The notes: a model not told the origin generated them from the letters alone. DNA of 64,000 nucleotides from Pseudopyrenochaeta lycopersici (GCA_003313425.1 NHZP01000061.1:1-64000); one strand, 5' to 3'; shown: positions 44,946 to 56,486, counted from the first letter of the stretch. Program-made: numbers and translations.

Positions 44946-45039
44946 CGCAAAGCAAAAAGAATGAAAAAAAGACACTCCGTACAAACAGCTCCCCTGTTAT
45001 TATTATATACCTCTGTCTCTTGCACCCTGCAAAGACCAA

Positions 45040-45475
45040 CTACTACATAGTAAGCAGCGGAGTGCCCATTCCATGTTGTCTACATTCATAGACCAATCAA
45101 ATGACTGATTGAAAAAAAGAGTGGCAAAGAAGAGTCAGATGACCCGCACCGTCCGTGCTCTGCTCTGCTTACTAAGTGCATTGCCTCTAAACTAATTCTA
45201 GTTTAACACTCCGTTGCGATCTCCAATCGCAGGCAAAGCTTACGTGTAAAGTGGCAAGGGTAAGGAGCGCAAGGCTCCTGACCACTTGACAACTTTCTAG
45301 TGAAAGGAATCATATATAGGCTGCGCCTCACTAGAAATCTTGTCAGCATAGCCACAGTGACCTCCCGCCCACCCACTTCTGGGTGAGCACCATGTACCCC
45401 AAAACGACGCTAAATCGCGCACAGGGCAATTGACAACTTTTTTTTGCGCCACACTGTGTCGTACTTAGCCAAAAT
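45040..45475 (+). repeat. Junction block 29 (core 45290-45318)
   Basis: First hairpin CTA-ctaca-TAG. TAAACTA-attc-TAGTTTA, GCGAT-ctcca-ATCGC and GGAGC-GCAAG-GCTCC. Core arm GGC-TGC-GCC; second-class leader with CACCCA-CTTC-TGGGTG. Confidence 0.78.
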
Positions 45476-45600
45476 TTCTTCGAAAAAATACTGTCAAAAA
45501 ACATCCGCATACTACTCCTATGATACTACTCCCATGACATAATACTCACATTATGCACACTATAACATAAAATGCTACACACCTCGCTATTAACAATACA

Positions 45601-45909
45601 ATGAGTAGAATACCATCGCATTCTATATACTACGTACCTACACCACTCAAGGCTTCCGTAGCAGAACAACTTACAGAAGACGTAGTCCCAATACCAACAG
45701 ACCCTGACAGTGTCACAGGTGCACAGCTGCCATACGATTCAGAAAATCGAGAGAACACTACAGGACGACTCTCCAAACAATCAGCGCTGCCACGAAGCTC
45801 CGCAGACACATCTCCACAAGCTTCGTCGTGTGATGACTGCCGCCCATACTGTGGAAGAGAACCACATTCCGACGAAGACTCAGAAGAGGACTCCGAGGAA
45901 GAACTCTGA
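45601..45909 (+). CDS. Alternative plus-strand acidic ORF, overlapping
   Basis: ATG-initiated frame of 102 codons (MSRIPSHSIYYVPTPLK) ending in an acidic run (SDEDSEEDSEEEL) with CDDCRPYC before it. It lies antisense to the Ser-rich tail of the minus-strand gene. The GA-rich tract yields low-complexity protein in both directions, so one frame is probably a shadow. I favour the minus strand because its first half matches the family. Confidence 0.3.
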   Translation: MSRIPSHSIYYVPTPLKASVAEQLTEDVVPIPTDPDSVTGAQLPYDSENRENTTGRLSKQSALPRSSADTSPQASSCDDCRPYCGREPHSDEDSEEDSEEEL

Positions 45910-46223
45910 CACTCTCCGCTACGGCAGTGCTCTGCCTGCAGACCCAAGAGATACCTCAACAATACATTAGACAACCCTGTCAGCCTACCAAGGCTCCACG
46001 AGTCCCTCAAACGAACTCCATCAGCATAAACTGCGGCTCCTACTTGCCTAGAGGCGTCCACCCGCACCAGGTAATACTCCGTGTTTTGACCAATACCATG
46101 GTCCATACAAAAAGGATCGCGACGACAACACTCGCCCCCCGTGTACTTTGGCTCCGCGCAGGAGACTGTTACACAAAAGTCCATAATGGGAGGCTGCACT
46201 CCGCAACCAAAACCCGACTCCAT
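45630..46223 (-). CDS. Divergent family member with Ser/Glu-rich tail
   Basis: The ATG at 46223 gives 197 residues. An alternative upstream ATG (46413, MESLQGNSEG) could splice in phase from GTATCT to CTGTAG, mimicking the family's two-exon plan with an intron of about 160 nt. The first half retains a family-like core: YYLVRVD matches LLVLKVD and LTGLSNVLLRYLLGL matches the following helix. TKESG and SDAVG are absent. The second half is low-complexity (SSSSESSSESSSECGS) and would be heavily phosphorylatable. No clear TATA box; a TTAAAAA-like stretch lies near 46500. Confidence 0.5.
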   Translation of the reverse strand: MESGFGCGVQPPIMDFCVTVSCAEPKYTGGECCRRDPFCMDHGIGQNTEYYLVRVDASRQVGAAVYADGVRLRDSWSLGRLTGLSNVLLRYLLGLQAEHCRSGECQSSSSESSSESSSECGSLPQYGRQSSHDEACGDVSAELRGSADCLESRPVVFSRFSESYGSCAPVTLSGSVGIGTTSSVSCSATEALSGVGT

Positions 46224-46595
46224 TGCCACTCCTACAGAGTAACGTCAGCACTGCGAACACCTGCCGTTGTTCATGTTGGTGAGTTGGTGGATAGGCAGAG
46301 CCCGCATCCGCTAAACACAGGCATTACCACCAGAGACATGCACTACTCCATAGTCATAATGAGGAAGGAAAGACAAAGAAGATACCTTCACTGTTTCCCT
46401 GTAGTGACTCCATCGCATACACTGTATTAATGTTGCGAGAAGGCAACCGCTTCAGCATTGACTGCAGAAGAAAGCACAACTATGCAAGCCGGCTCCGCCC
46501 TTTTTAACAGCACACCAGCTGTACATATACGTCCGTGCGGCCACAAATACTGTAGCCCACACTCAGTAGTCCACTACCTCTCTTGCCAAGAGCAC

Positions 46596-47056
46596 CTAGT
46601 CCCTAGTGAGCATAGGTATGCCCATTCCATGCTGTCTATGGAGATAGACCAATCAGACTAAAGAATCTGATAGAGTGTGGGGCCAAGAGTGCCTCCCACG
46701 TGCCCACTGTGATCATCTGATCTGCACAGTCCGTGCTCCTGTGGGCTTACAAGGGTCTTTACCTCTAAACTACAAGTAGTCTAACCCTTCGGTACTCGCT
46801 CCACTCGTTGGCAAAGCTTAGGGTAAAGTGTCCAGGGTCAGGCAGCACGAGGCTGCCGACCACTTGACAACTTTCTAGTGAAAGGAATCATATATAGCAC
46901 TCGAAAGTTGATTTCTGGTCTGTGCGCGCAGAATCCGCGCCACACCACCCCCTGTCCGCTCATCGCGCCACGCTGTCCCAACGTGACTGTCAGCCACACG
47001 CCCTGTGGACTTAGCAAATTTTTTTTGGAAATTCCATCTGAAGGGCTCACACCCTT
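46596..47056 (+). repeat. Junction block 30 (core 46868-46896), short-arm form
   Basis: CTAG hairpin 46596-46606. TAAACTAC-aa-GTAGTcTA, C-CTTCG-G and GGCAGC-ACGAG-GCTGCC. Core entry here is CTTGAC, unlike the CTTGCTC entry of block 11, although the same unit type follows: the entry belongs to the left unit. Terminal hairpin 47041-47056. Confidence 0.8.
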
Positions 47057-47291
47057 AACAACTGAGCTCCGCACCCAACATTCTTTGCTCTTCTTCCCGA
47101 ATCTACAAACCTTACATCGTACCATTAGTAACTATTCTATAGTTTTTGGGTTATCCTTATTTTAATGAATTTGGAATACTGTAAATAAACAAAAAGTACT
47201 TACTATTACCAAATGTACTTTTTTTGGGTTACTACATCTTAACCTGTCTCTTACTAGATACGACTCTGATAGACCACGTCTTCTTATAACC

Positions 47292-48071
47292 ATCTAGCTG
47301 TCCTATAGACATGACTGCTACTCCATAACCTTATGGCTGTACTACTCCTACTGTGTTGCTGATCCTACTCAACTACATACGCTTCCTATTGAGATAAACT
47401 CTATCAAATCCATTGGAATGGGAAAACCTCCCTGACGCGGGCCTTATGCGTCTGCAAGGCCTACAGAAACCGAACTCGTTACATCCGCAGTCTACACTGC
47501 TGAGGAGGTTTCTCTAGCAGTATATGGAGCATACTCCATCAAGCTCTACAGCGTCTGCCCTCTGCCCCGACGACAGAATGAGAAGGGGTAAAATACTCTG
47601 CAAGACGATGTCTAATGCCTCTAGAGAGAGCTTCGCAAATACAACGAGACAAAGAGTCTCGCCCTAGTAGTTCGTATCTGCCTTGAATACAAGGAGCGAC
47701 TGTTGCGTCCCTCCCTGTCTACAGAGTTCTCCGTAGCGGTGAAGACACTCCGTGTGTTTCTGCGAAATGCATTCGCGGGGAGGCTGCCCGCTCTCTTTGG
47801 TTACCCACCAATGTCGTCTGCCTGGCAAATCTGCCTAGGTAGTTAGTGACACACGCCGCTCCACTAGGGCTACTACTCTATCAGTTACAGTACCCAACTG
47901 ATTGCGTGTCAGAAGAGAAAGATACTCACTGTGCACGTGATCTCTCAACGCTGTGGATGTCCCTACAGACACTGGGCAGCGACATCCTGCCTGTACCCCA
48001 TCTACTATAGATAGGAGGGTGGTTGTGCAAGCGGACCCCGCAAAAGCACACTATCCAGTATGCGACCCCAT
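47292..48071 (-). pseudogene. Type H family member with six nonsense codons (copy 2)
   Basis: Appears identical to 17242-18021, shifted by 30050 bp, including every in-frame stop. Duplication happened after the stops arose. The non-coding structure and unit length (1580 bp) are fully kept, so propagation does not depend on this product. Confidence 0.7.
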
Positions 48072-48179
48072 CGCAAAGTAGAAATAAAAAAGGATCCCTC
48101 AAGGGACTGCCACACTCCGTAGAAACAGATCCTCTGTTGTTCCTATATACCTCTCTCTCTTGAGCGCTGCCAAGAAATA

Positions 48180-48615
48180 CTAGTCCCTAGTAAGCAATAG
48201 AATGCACATTCCATGACTCTATAGACATAGACCAATTAAATCATAGATTTAGCTGGAGTGGGGCCAAGAGTGTCTCCCACGTGCCCACAACAGTCAGATG
48301 ACCCGCACAGTCCGTGCTTTTGTAGGCTTACAAGGGGCAGAGGCCCTAGCCTACAAGTAGTCTAACACTCCGCTTCTCGTTCCACTCGTGGCCACAGCTT
48401 AAGGTAAAGTTACATGGGTCAGAAGCGCAAGGCTCCTGACCACTTGACAACTTTCTAGTGAAAGGAATCATATATAGGCAAAACGCCACACTAGAAAGTT
48501 GATTTCTGGCCTGTGCGCTCTCCGCGCCACACCCCCAGGTGACCCAACGTGCCCTCCAGCCACAGGGAAATCGGACTTAGCCAATTTTTCTGCAGATTTG
48601 ATGTTCCATCTACAT
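48180..48615 (+). repeat. Junction block 31 (core 48448-48476)
   Basis: As block 12 up to the core. Core arm GGC-AAAAC-GCC. Leader ends with GATG-ttc-CATC, but the AAGGG/CCCTT hairpin has been lost. Confidence 0.75.
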
Positions 48616-48805
48616 GGGCGATAGATTGCTCTACTACTTCTTTTTGCGTGTAAAAAAGATAAAATGAGCTTCTCACGCACAAGATTTCCTCAAAACATGA
48701 TTAACTATACTACAAGTTAAATAACATAGACAGCGTAATTCATAAAGAAACGACTTCTTGACTTACTGGTAAACTTAGTATGTAGTACTCAGTACCCGAC
48801 ACCGC

Positions 48806-49643
48806 TTACGCTGGCACCACACAATCCGACGATCTCCGTTCCTGAAAAGCCCTTACACACCCTAGCCAATCTACCTTATAAGGCTTCACCTCTCCTACTG
48901 CGTCGCTCACGCCAGCAAACCAACTTTCCGTACCGAAAGGGTAAAGACAGTAGAACCGATCCAGGCAAACAAACCTGGACTGCCCTACACATTTAGATGC
49001 GCAAGGACCGCAATCCTCCTTAACTGAGCATCCACAAGACACGCTGCTTGAAAAGCGTCCACTATGCAGAGAAGCGTAAAGGCTGTCTATAGTCGAAGTA
49101 TCGACCATCCTACCATCCGGCAAGATGAGAATGGGTAGGATGCGCTGCAAAAGCACATCTAATGCCTCTAAAGAGAGCTCCGCAAACGCAACAGAGCTCC
49201 GCACCTCCCTCTCATAAACGGCATCCACCTTCAATACAAGAAACGCACGTGGGGTTTTTGTCCACGCGCTAAAAAACTCGGGATAGGCATCCTGACAAGA
49301 CCTGTGTTCTTCCTGCACACATTGATGAGGAAGCTGCCCGCTCTCCTTAGTATACCACCAACGTTGTCTGCCATCCGGCTGAACATGGCACGTTACAGAA
49401 ATACCACGTTGATTGAGTACTTACCCAGTATTCGTTAGATCCCTAACGAGCTAGACGCAAGACAAAACGACACTTACCGTTGACCTGCCACCGCATGTCT
49501 TGAATGTTGCTAGGTGTTCCCACAAAAGGCTCCCCCCTTTTACTAAATAAGGACATTTCTATCGATAATAATGTCCTACTAATCGGCGTATCTCTAATCG
49601 CATACGTCCGTACCCGGCTGTCCTCTCCAAGAAGTGACTCCGT
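48806..49643 (-). CDS. Type R TKESG-family protein with ACG at the start position
   Basis: Exon 1 is 49643-49478 and exon 2 is 49419-48806. The 58-nt intron has donor GTAAGT and acceptor GGGTAAG. The expected ATG is ACG (ACG GAG TCA), giving 259 residues if used. The first in-frame ATG is about 30 codons later. Motifs are WWYTKESG, QCVQEEHRSC, CGCS followed by CGPC, WFAGVSDAVG and WLGC. ACG can initiate weakly in eukaryotes, so the gene may be down-regulated or dead. TATA box at 49719-49727, with AACAGC/GCTGTT beside it. Confidence 0.7.
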
Positions 49644-49756
49644 CAATACACAGAAAAAGCAAGCTATTTTACCAAATGAACATTCACACTCCGTGCCAAC
49701 AGCAAAGACGCTGTTGTAATTATATACATCTCCGTCTTGCGCACTGCCAAGATAGC

Positions 49757-50200
49757 CTAGTCCCTAGTTGGCAGAGGGCTGCCCATTCCATGTTGTCTAT
49801 CGCCATAGACCAATCACAGTACTGATTGGAAAAAGAGTGGGCACAGCAGGGTCAAGTGACCCGCACTGTCCGTGCTCTGCTATGCTTAGTAAGTGCAGCG
49901 CCCCTAAACTAATTCTAGTTTAACGCTCCGCTGCGATCTCCAATCGCGGCCCTGCTTAATTGTAAAGTGTCCAGGGTCTCCAGCGCAAGGCTGGTGACCA
50001 CTTGACAACTTTCTAGTGAAAGGAATCATATATAGGCGGAACGCCACACTAGAAAGTTGACGTGGCTGGAGAGTGACCTCCCGCCCACCCACTACTGGGT
50101 GAGGACCATGTACCTCCAGAACCGCGCTAAATCGCGCACAGGGCAATTGACAACTTTTTTTTTGCGCCACACTGTGTCGTACTTAGCCAATTTTTTTTTT
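49757..50200 (+). repeat. Junction block 32 (core 50006-50034)
   Basis: CTAG hairpin 49757-49767. GTCA-ag-TGAC, TAAACTA-attc-TAGTTTA, GCGAT-ctcca-ATCGC and CCAGC-GCAAG-GCTGG. Core arm GGCG-GAA-CGCC; second-class leader with two T-tracts (50154-50163, 50191-50200). Confidence 0.8.
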
Positions 50201-50405
50201 GAAAAAATACTCTCTGCAGATACTTACAAGTAAATCCTGCAAACAATGAACAAGCAGCCACCACTGCACAAAAAACCAAAGGCTGCTAAGGTAAAAACGG
50301 TCCCCCACACATATTCCATCGTAAATAGAACCATCTACCAATAATACTCACAAATATATATGAGACAACACATATACTGTGCCATACAAGATCTTTGCCT
50401 CCGCA

Positions 50406-51201
50406 TCAACAATGCGTACACAACCCTAAGGGCGACGCCCAAACATCTAAACAGGTTAACCAGTCAAGCCTCGACGGATGCACCATACCGACAGCATCAC
50501 TGCACCCAGAAAACCATCCATGGGGCCCATCAGGACACACTCCGCTAAACTTGTCCCAACGTGTAAACCGCTGATGCGTAATGGGCAAGCTGCAACAGGG
50601 CTGACAAGACGCCTGCAAAGTGCACCCACACGAAAATGATCCAGAAAAGCCTCCGCAATCCAACACGGAGAATAATCCATCAATAGTAAAGGCATCCGCC
50701 AAGGCCCCTTCCGATACCCAAACACTGGGCAATACGCGATGCCAAAACATCCGCAAGGTGATCAAGGAGAGTTGCGCAAACGCGACAACGCTCCGCATCT
50801 GCATAGCGCTAACAGCAATATCGACCTTCCAGACGAGTAGCGCTTTAGGGGAAACACAACCAAAACATGAGGTAGAGAAGGTAGCCGAGCATCCGCACAC
50901 TACCTTCGAACCACACGTTGGGGGGAGCTGCCCACTCTCCTTGGTGAGCCACCAACAGTACTCGCCCTGCGACTTGACATGACACGTCACCGACACTTGC
51001 TGTTCCACAAGGTATACAACCATGTTAGTTGTTCCCCCAACCAACCCAATGGACACGTGACTTACAGCAAACGTTACACATTAGCCACTCAATGGCTGCA
51101 GCGTCCCCTACAAAGGGAGGGCCATACATGCCCTTACTAAGCCTATCAGCCGTCAAGAGGAGCGCGTTCTCTGTGCGCTCTGCTACGCGTGGCAACTCCA
51201 T
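50406..51201 (-). CDS. Type S TKESG-family protein with altered splice acceptor
   Basis: Exon 1 starts at the ATG 51201 (MELPRVAERTENALLL) and ends at 51066 with donor T|GTAAGT. A CAACTAAC branch site follows, but the family's acceptor AG is replaced by TATAC. The nearest in-phase AG lies 17 bases downstream (CAGCAAG) and would delete LVEQQV. Downstream motifs are intact: WWLTKESG, TCGSKVVCGC (the His replaced), CGCT followed by CQPC, WFSGCSDAVG and WLTC. The second exon resembles type E in its ligand spacing. TATA box at 51298-51304. Confidence 0.65.
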
Positions 51202-51333
51202 AGCCTACACAAAACCATGCGGGTCAGAAAACTACCCGATCTGACTGTCCGTTGAGGGAGTGCACCACCTCCGTGACAACAGAGGAACTGTTGTGGTTAT
51301 ATACGTCCCTTCCTTGTGCGCCGCCAAGAGCAC

Positions 51334-51778
51334 CTAGTCCCTAAGAGGCAGAACCATGCCAATTCCATGCGTCCATATTCATAGACCAATCAGACTAAAG
51401 CTCTGAAGTAGAGTGGGCAACCCATGGTCAGATGACCCGCACTGTCCGTGCTTCGTGTTGCTTACTAAGTGCATGGCCCCTAAACTACTCGTAGTTTAAC
51501 GCTCCGCTGCCTAGTCCCTAGGCGTGCCCTGCTTAATTGTAAAGTGGCAAGGGTAACCAGCGCAAGGCTGGTGACCACTTGACAACTTTCTAGTGAAAGG
51601 AATCATATATACACAAGAAAGTTGTCGGAGGGGCCCGTGCGCGCAACATTCGCGCCACAGCTGACTCTCCCGAGCCACACCCATGTGACTTAGTGTGCCC
51701 CCCCAGCCACAGTTCCTGTGGACTTACGCATTTTTTCTTCGGGAAATAGTGTTCCATCCCAAGGGTGCCCACACCCTT
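51334..51778 (+). repeat. Junction block 33 (core 51583-51611), short-arm form
   Basis: TAAACTAC-tc-GTAGTTTA, a perfect CCTAG-tcc-CTAGG, and CCAGC-GCAAG-GCTGG. Post-core ACACAAGAAAGTTG, otherwise seen only in block 4. Terminal hairpin 51761-51778. Confidence 0.8.
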
Positions 51779-51886
51779 CCTAACTGACCTCTGCACCACA
51801 ATTCCTTCATTGTACTAAAGCCCTTGCCATTACGACATTAGCTTTTTTTTTTCTGCAATTTGAAAAAGGTAAACACACTTATAATA

Positions 51887-52612
51887 ATGTACTTTACTGT
51901 AACATACAAGAGACCGCAGGAGAGAGAAGAGGGTACGCGCCCTTGCCTCCGCATCCTCTACTACTGCTTCGCGCCTGATACAGATACCTGTATACTAGAC
52001 ACACTTCTGTGCTGTCCCAGGAATGCTACCTGCAACGAAAAATACCTTAAAACGCAGGGTATTTTACTTACACAGTCAAACCAAGACTACGCTTCTACTC
52101 TTATTTCTTTTCTCCACTTACTGTACCCAGTAAGAGACTACAGTCACGTGTACAGTCTGCACATACACTTCTAGTATAACAACAATGTGACGAGACACTG
52201 CCTACATTTCTAAACCTGTTCTGCCCCACCACCAATACTTGGTTGGAAAAGAAGAGGTCGCGCTACTCCCCTATACAACAGTCATCTGTTCCTGCCTTCA
52301 CCACCATTGCAATCGTCGTGCTGTGCCGATTGAGGAGCAAGAGGAGCAGAACATAATATTTCTGCCGCCTGAAGCGCAAGATACTCCGTATTGCCCGCCG
52401 TCTCCCCGGCTGCCACTCCCTGGCCAAGCACCTCCAAAACGTCTACAGCTTCCAGCGCACTACGATCCTCATGCGCGGTCCCCGCACAACCTCCAGATGA
52501 AGACATCCTGTACCAAGTTCACCTTGGGCACAAGAAGCGCTGGTACGAAACAGACGCTGGGAGTGATCCCTCACAACCGCCTACGTGGATACTAACGTAC
52601 GTTTTCCAATAG
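51887..52612 (+). pseudogene. Possible broken plus-strand gene in unit 51583
   Basis: Three protein-like plus-strand stretches follow one another in different frames: an ATG-initiated Cys-rich frame (51887-52174, with CILDTLLCCPRNATC), a Pro-rich frame (about 52239-52595, with EEQEEQNIIFLPPEAQ) and a frame ending at 52612 (DEDILYQVHLGHKKRWYE). None matches the TKESG family. A minus-strand ATG frame of 74 codons (52506-52282, MSSSGGCAGTAHEDR) with a TATA box at 52858-52863 is the alternative. The special core arm shared with unit 5775 supports the view that both units form a separate class, coding on the plus strand. Strand and integrity are uncertain. Confidence 0.3.
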
Positions 52613-52787
52613 AAAAACTGCGCTACACACAGTATACAATCTGCGTAAACAGCCGCAGAATAAGAACAAAACGTATGCTCCGCAACGTAAACCAGCCAGA
52701 ACTCCACTGGCCCTGTCAACAGAGACAGTAACGAGACTTCGTCTAAACCTAAGCTGTCCCAGCAACGTACCTGCACTCCGTGTAGCA

Positions 52788-52811
52788 GAAGAAGAAGAAG
52801 AAGAAGAAGAA
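52788..52811. repeat. (GAA)8 microsatellite
   Basis: Eight perfect GAA repeats near the right end of unit 51583. On the minus strand this is a CTT pyrimidine tract between TATA box and gene. On the plus strand it would encode poly-Glu in an open frame that lacks an ATG. Confidence 0.95.
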
Positions 52812-52902
52812 GACAGAGAACGGGAGGAGAGGGGGAAGCCACCCCTCTTATATCTCTGTCTGTCCAAGTGTCCGTCCACACTCTTGGCATTACTAATACA
52901 CA

Positions 52903-53345
52903 CTAGTCCCTAGTTAGCAGAGGTATGCGCATTCCATGTAGTTATATCCATAGACCAATCAGACAACTGATTGAGAGAAGAGTGGGCAACCCAGCGTCAT
53001 CTGACCCGCACCGTCCGTGCTCTGCGTTGCTTACAGGGATCTTTGCCTCTAAACCCCAAGTGGTTTAACACTTCGTTATTCGTTCCACTCATAGGCAAAG
53101 CTTAGAGTAAAGTTGCAAGGGCTGGCAGCACGAGGCTGCCGACCACTTGCTCAACTTTCTAGTGAAAGGAATCATATATAGGCTGCGCCTCACTAGAAAT
53201 GTTGACTGTGGCTGGAGTGTGACCTCCCGCCCACCCACTTCTGGGTGAGCACCATGTACCCCCAAATGACGCTAAATCGCGCACAGGGCAATTGACAACT
53301 TTTTTTTTGCGCCACACTGTGTCGTACTTAGTCAAATTTTTTTGA
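52903..53345 (+). repeat. Junction block 34 (core 53152-53180), CTCAAC variant
   Basis: CTAG hairpin 52903-52913. TAAACC-ccaagt-GGTTTA, A-CTTCG-T and GGCAGC-ACGAG-GCTGCC, with AAAGTTG-CAAG matched to CTTGC-TCAACTTT. Core arm GGC-TGC-GCC; second-class leader. Confidence 0.8.
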
Positions 53346-53741
53346 CTACAACACTTGGACACACCAAGTCCAATGTACGCACATACAACACCAACTCCGT
53401 GACGAACAACTTACCTAGCATAAAGCCATACTCGCCAAAAAAACACACTGTGTTTAGCAATACGGACGTCCAACGCATAACCAAAATCTAATCGTTATAC
53501 ATTGGGAACACTGTCTCTGTTAGTAACAGTTCCATGTCTACTCAAATGATCAGAAAAAGTAGAAGCCTCACAAAGTCACTCCGACATTCAAAAAATGTAA
53601 AATCCGCATAGGAAACTACAAAAACCCTATGGAACCTAGGACTCCGAAATTACAGTATCCGTACGTTCCCCCTACTTGAGCTCCTTAGGTATGCCACTCT
53701 ACATACCATAGCGTAGTTAGCAAGCTACAGTCCCCGTTCCT
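53346..53741. other. Spacer in unit 53152
   Basis: About 395 bp with no convincing frame. On the minus strand it contains a strong donor-like CTAG|GTAAGTTG (53409-53414), more than 300 bases past the stop at 53742. Otherwise moderately AT-rich, without repeats. Confidence 0.45.
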
Positions 53742-54210
53742 CTACCACCAATCCATTAACACTGCGAACGTGTTCTCGTCGACTGTGCAATACAAAAGGC
53801 CCACCTCTGCAAGCTCCTGCATTGCTGTAGCTACACAGTGTACACACATACTACACAAGCCTCGCTCCACCACGTTAATAGCGCAAAGTCCTTGCTCCTC
53901 TTGCTCCTCTTCAGACCCACAATGCTTAAGGGCTTCCGAGTGTACATTCCATAGAACGGTATACACCTTACACAACGGTGAACTAAGCTACCGCTCCACA
54001 GATCAGTAAACCCAGAAGGGCACTCGCCCCTGTCATGAGCATCCGCTGTAGAATACCACTTACGTTATCTAGAATAGACTGAACGGCTGGTGGCCATGGC
54101 GATTCCACACCAACAGCTACGCCATACGCCGGCAACTCCATACAAACTCGATGCTCCGCACAGCAGACTGCCTCTTTATGCCCCGCTGCTGCCTCCACAG
54201 CCAATGTCAT
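53742..54210 (-). CDS. Small spliced protein, unrecognised, with acidic and Cys clusters
   Basis: Exon 1 ends at 54064 and begins at ATG 54141 (MELPAYGV, matching relatives' ME start) or 54210. Exon 2 is 53987-53742. The 75-nt intron has donor AAC|GTAAGT, a TTACTGAT branch and acceptor GCGGTAG, joining in phase 0. From 54141 the product has 107 residues. It carries SEEEQEEQG and CSMCVHC, then a helix-like ATAMQELAEVGLLYC. Residues around SILDN resemble the end of family exon 1, so it may be a much-shortened relative. TATA box at 54435-54440. Confidence 0.5.
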
Positions 54211-54469
54211 TGCGAACAATAACCCTTACCAAGCGTATACACGATAACGAGATCCCCTCCGTAGGCGGCCACCTACTAAATAAAGTTAGCCGTCGCTGCT
54301 ACCTGCAGCAAAATCGCTTTTGTTGATGACAATAAAGCGATAACTAGTGCACCGCACCCTATCCAGATTTTACGCTGTAAAAGAAACACTCTGTGTCTCG
54401 TGTAAAGAGGAGGACGGGGGAGAGGGCTCCCCTCTTATACATCTCTGTCTTGCGCAATGCCAAGACCAC

Positions 54470-54912
54470 CTAGTCCCTAGCAGGCAATGAGCTGCCCACT
54501 CCATGCTGTCTACGTTCATAGACCAATCAGAAACCTGATCGATAAAAAGAGTGGCAAAACATGAGTCACCTGACAACATATCCATGTTCTGCTTTGCTTA
54601 CAGGGGCTTATGCCTCTAGCCTCTAAAGAGCCTAACCCTTCGGTACTCCCTCCAGTCGTGGCAACGCATACGTGTAAAGTGGCAAGGGTAACCAGCGCAA
54701 GGCTGGTGACCACTTGACAACTTTCTAGTGAAAGGAATCATATATAGGCGGAACGCCACACTAGAAAGTTGTCGTGGCTGGGGAGTGACCTCCCCGCACA
54801 CCAAGGAATGCCTGAACGGCATGTACCTCCAGAACCGCGCTAAACTGCGCACAGGGCAATTGACAACTTCTTTTTGCGCCACACTCTGTCGTACTTAGCC
54901 AAAATTTCTTTT
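54470..54912 (+). repeat. Junction block 35 (core 54718-54746)
   Basis: CTAG hairpin 54470-54480. ACAT-atcc-ATGT, CCTCT-aa-AGAGcC, C-CTTCG-G and CCAGC-GCAAG-GCTGG. Core arm GGCG-GAA-CGCC. Leader as in block 21, because the same unit follows. Confidence 0.8.
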
Positions 54913-54958
54913 GAGGGAAAACACCTTACAAAATTTCTTTTGAGGGAAAACACCTTAC
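54901..54958. repeat. Two perfect 29-bp tandem repeats (second copy)
   Basis: Same tandem pair as 32838-32895, shifted by 22063 bp with the rest of the unit. Confidence 0.9.
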
Positions 54959-55104
54959 AAAAATTCCATGGCAGCACAATGTGGTACATCCAGACACTCC
55001 GTACAACACAGAACACAGTGACTACAGAACAACAATCTATTCGTCTCCTAAAACGCAAGTCCCTATAGTACATTAACAACCGTAAATCAAGAATACAGAT
55101 GTAT

Positions 55105-55859
55105 CTAGTCTGCTCCACCTTCCACAGCCTCCGCCGTTTGTAAATGCGCTGCAACAACCTTACGGTCCACGCGCAGGGTGTGACAGGGACCACAGTCACA
55201 CAAATCATCCTTACTGTGCCGGGAACCCCGTTTGGCTTTGCCTTTTCCAAGCCACATATGTCGCAAAGAACACCTTGCACCAGGCGACAAACTGGAAATC
55301 GTACCATCGCCGTGTGAGGTAGGTTCGACCACACGAACCATACACACTTCCACCTGCATACCGTCCTTGAAGTGAACATAACACAGCTCGTTTTGCGGAC
55401 CCACGCATATTTGATGCTTATACTGGCTGCACCTACCAGTACGCCCACTCTTCGTGAACACCGTGCACTACATCGCCATGTTAGCTTTCCTAACCATACA
55501 GTCGAAAAGTTTGCCCCCACTGCTCTGTCACTAGAGGCAAAAGACATCACTACCTTCTCCAAGTCGCAAAGAAACGGCTCTTTGCCGACATACTTCATCA
55601 TATCACTGTGCTCCTGCAAATGTCTCTCCCGCAGCTCACGCCTAGCGGGGCCAGCCTTCCGCGGCAACACAGCCGTGTTGTTGTGCTTGCCGACATGCCT
55701 ACGACAGGCAACACCTCTACGTTTGCCATCCAACGGTTTGCGGAACAAGTCGCTCCACGCCAACACATTACCATGACGACTAGAGGTGCCCACATCGCAT
55801 CCACTATACATTGCATCCGCATCGTCCCGCATGTCCTTCTTGGAGGAGCGCTGATTCAT
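55105..55859 (-). CDS. Basic Cys/His-rich spliced protein, copy 2 of 2
   Basis: Appears identical to 33042-33796. Exon 1 is 55859-55521 and exon 2 is 55467-55105. It is again followed on the right by a type C unit. This is the only pair of neighbours repeated in the window. Confidence 0.6.
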
Positions 55860-56042
55860 GCTACGCAAAAAGACAGTACCTACCAGTGCAACTCCATGCA
55901 CACGCGGCAAGACAATCCGCGAGAAGGAAAAAGGAGAATAAGAAAGAGAGGGACGGGGAGCCCCCTCCCCTCTTATTATATGCCGCACCTCCATGTCGCC
56001 ATGTGACTTTTGCCCACTTTCCTTGTGTAGTGCCAAGAGCAC

Positions 56043-56486
56043 CTAGTCCCTAGTTGGCAGTGTGGTGCCCATTCCATGCTGTCTATGTTCATAGACCAAT
56101 CAGATAGATAATCTGAGAAGTGTGGCAACACAATGATCCGATGATCATCACGCACAGTCCGTGCGTTGTGTTACTTACAAGGGGCAGCGCCTCTAAACTA
56201 ATTCTAGTTTAACCCTTCGGTATTCGTTCCACTCACAGGCTCTGCTTAGAGGTAAAGCCGTCGTGGTCCCGAGCGCAAGGCTCTCGACCACTTGACAACT
56301 TTCTAGTGAAAGGAATCATATATAGCACTCGAAAGTTGTCGGAGGGGGCCCGTGCCCCAACATGACCCATGTCTGCGCTCCCCGCGCCACAGCTAACGTG
56401 ACCCTGCGTGACTGTCAGCCACAGGGAAATTGGACTTAGCCAATTTTTCTGCAGATTCGATGTTCCATCTGAAGGGCTCCCACCCT
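56043..56486 (+). repeat. Junction block 36 (core 56296-56324), short-arm form
   Basis: Appears identical to block 22, because the same two units meet here. Terminal hairpin 56472-56486. Confidence 0.8.
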
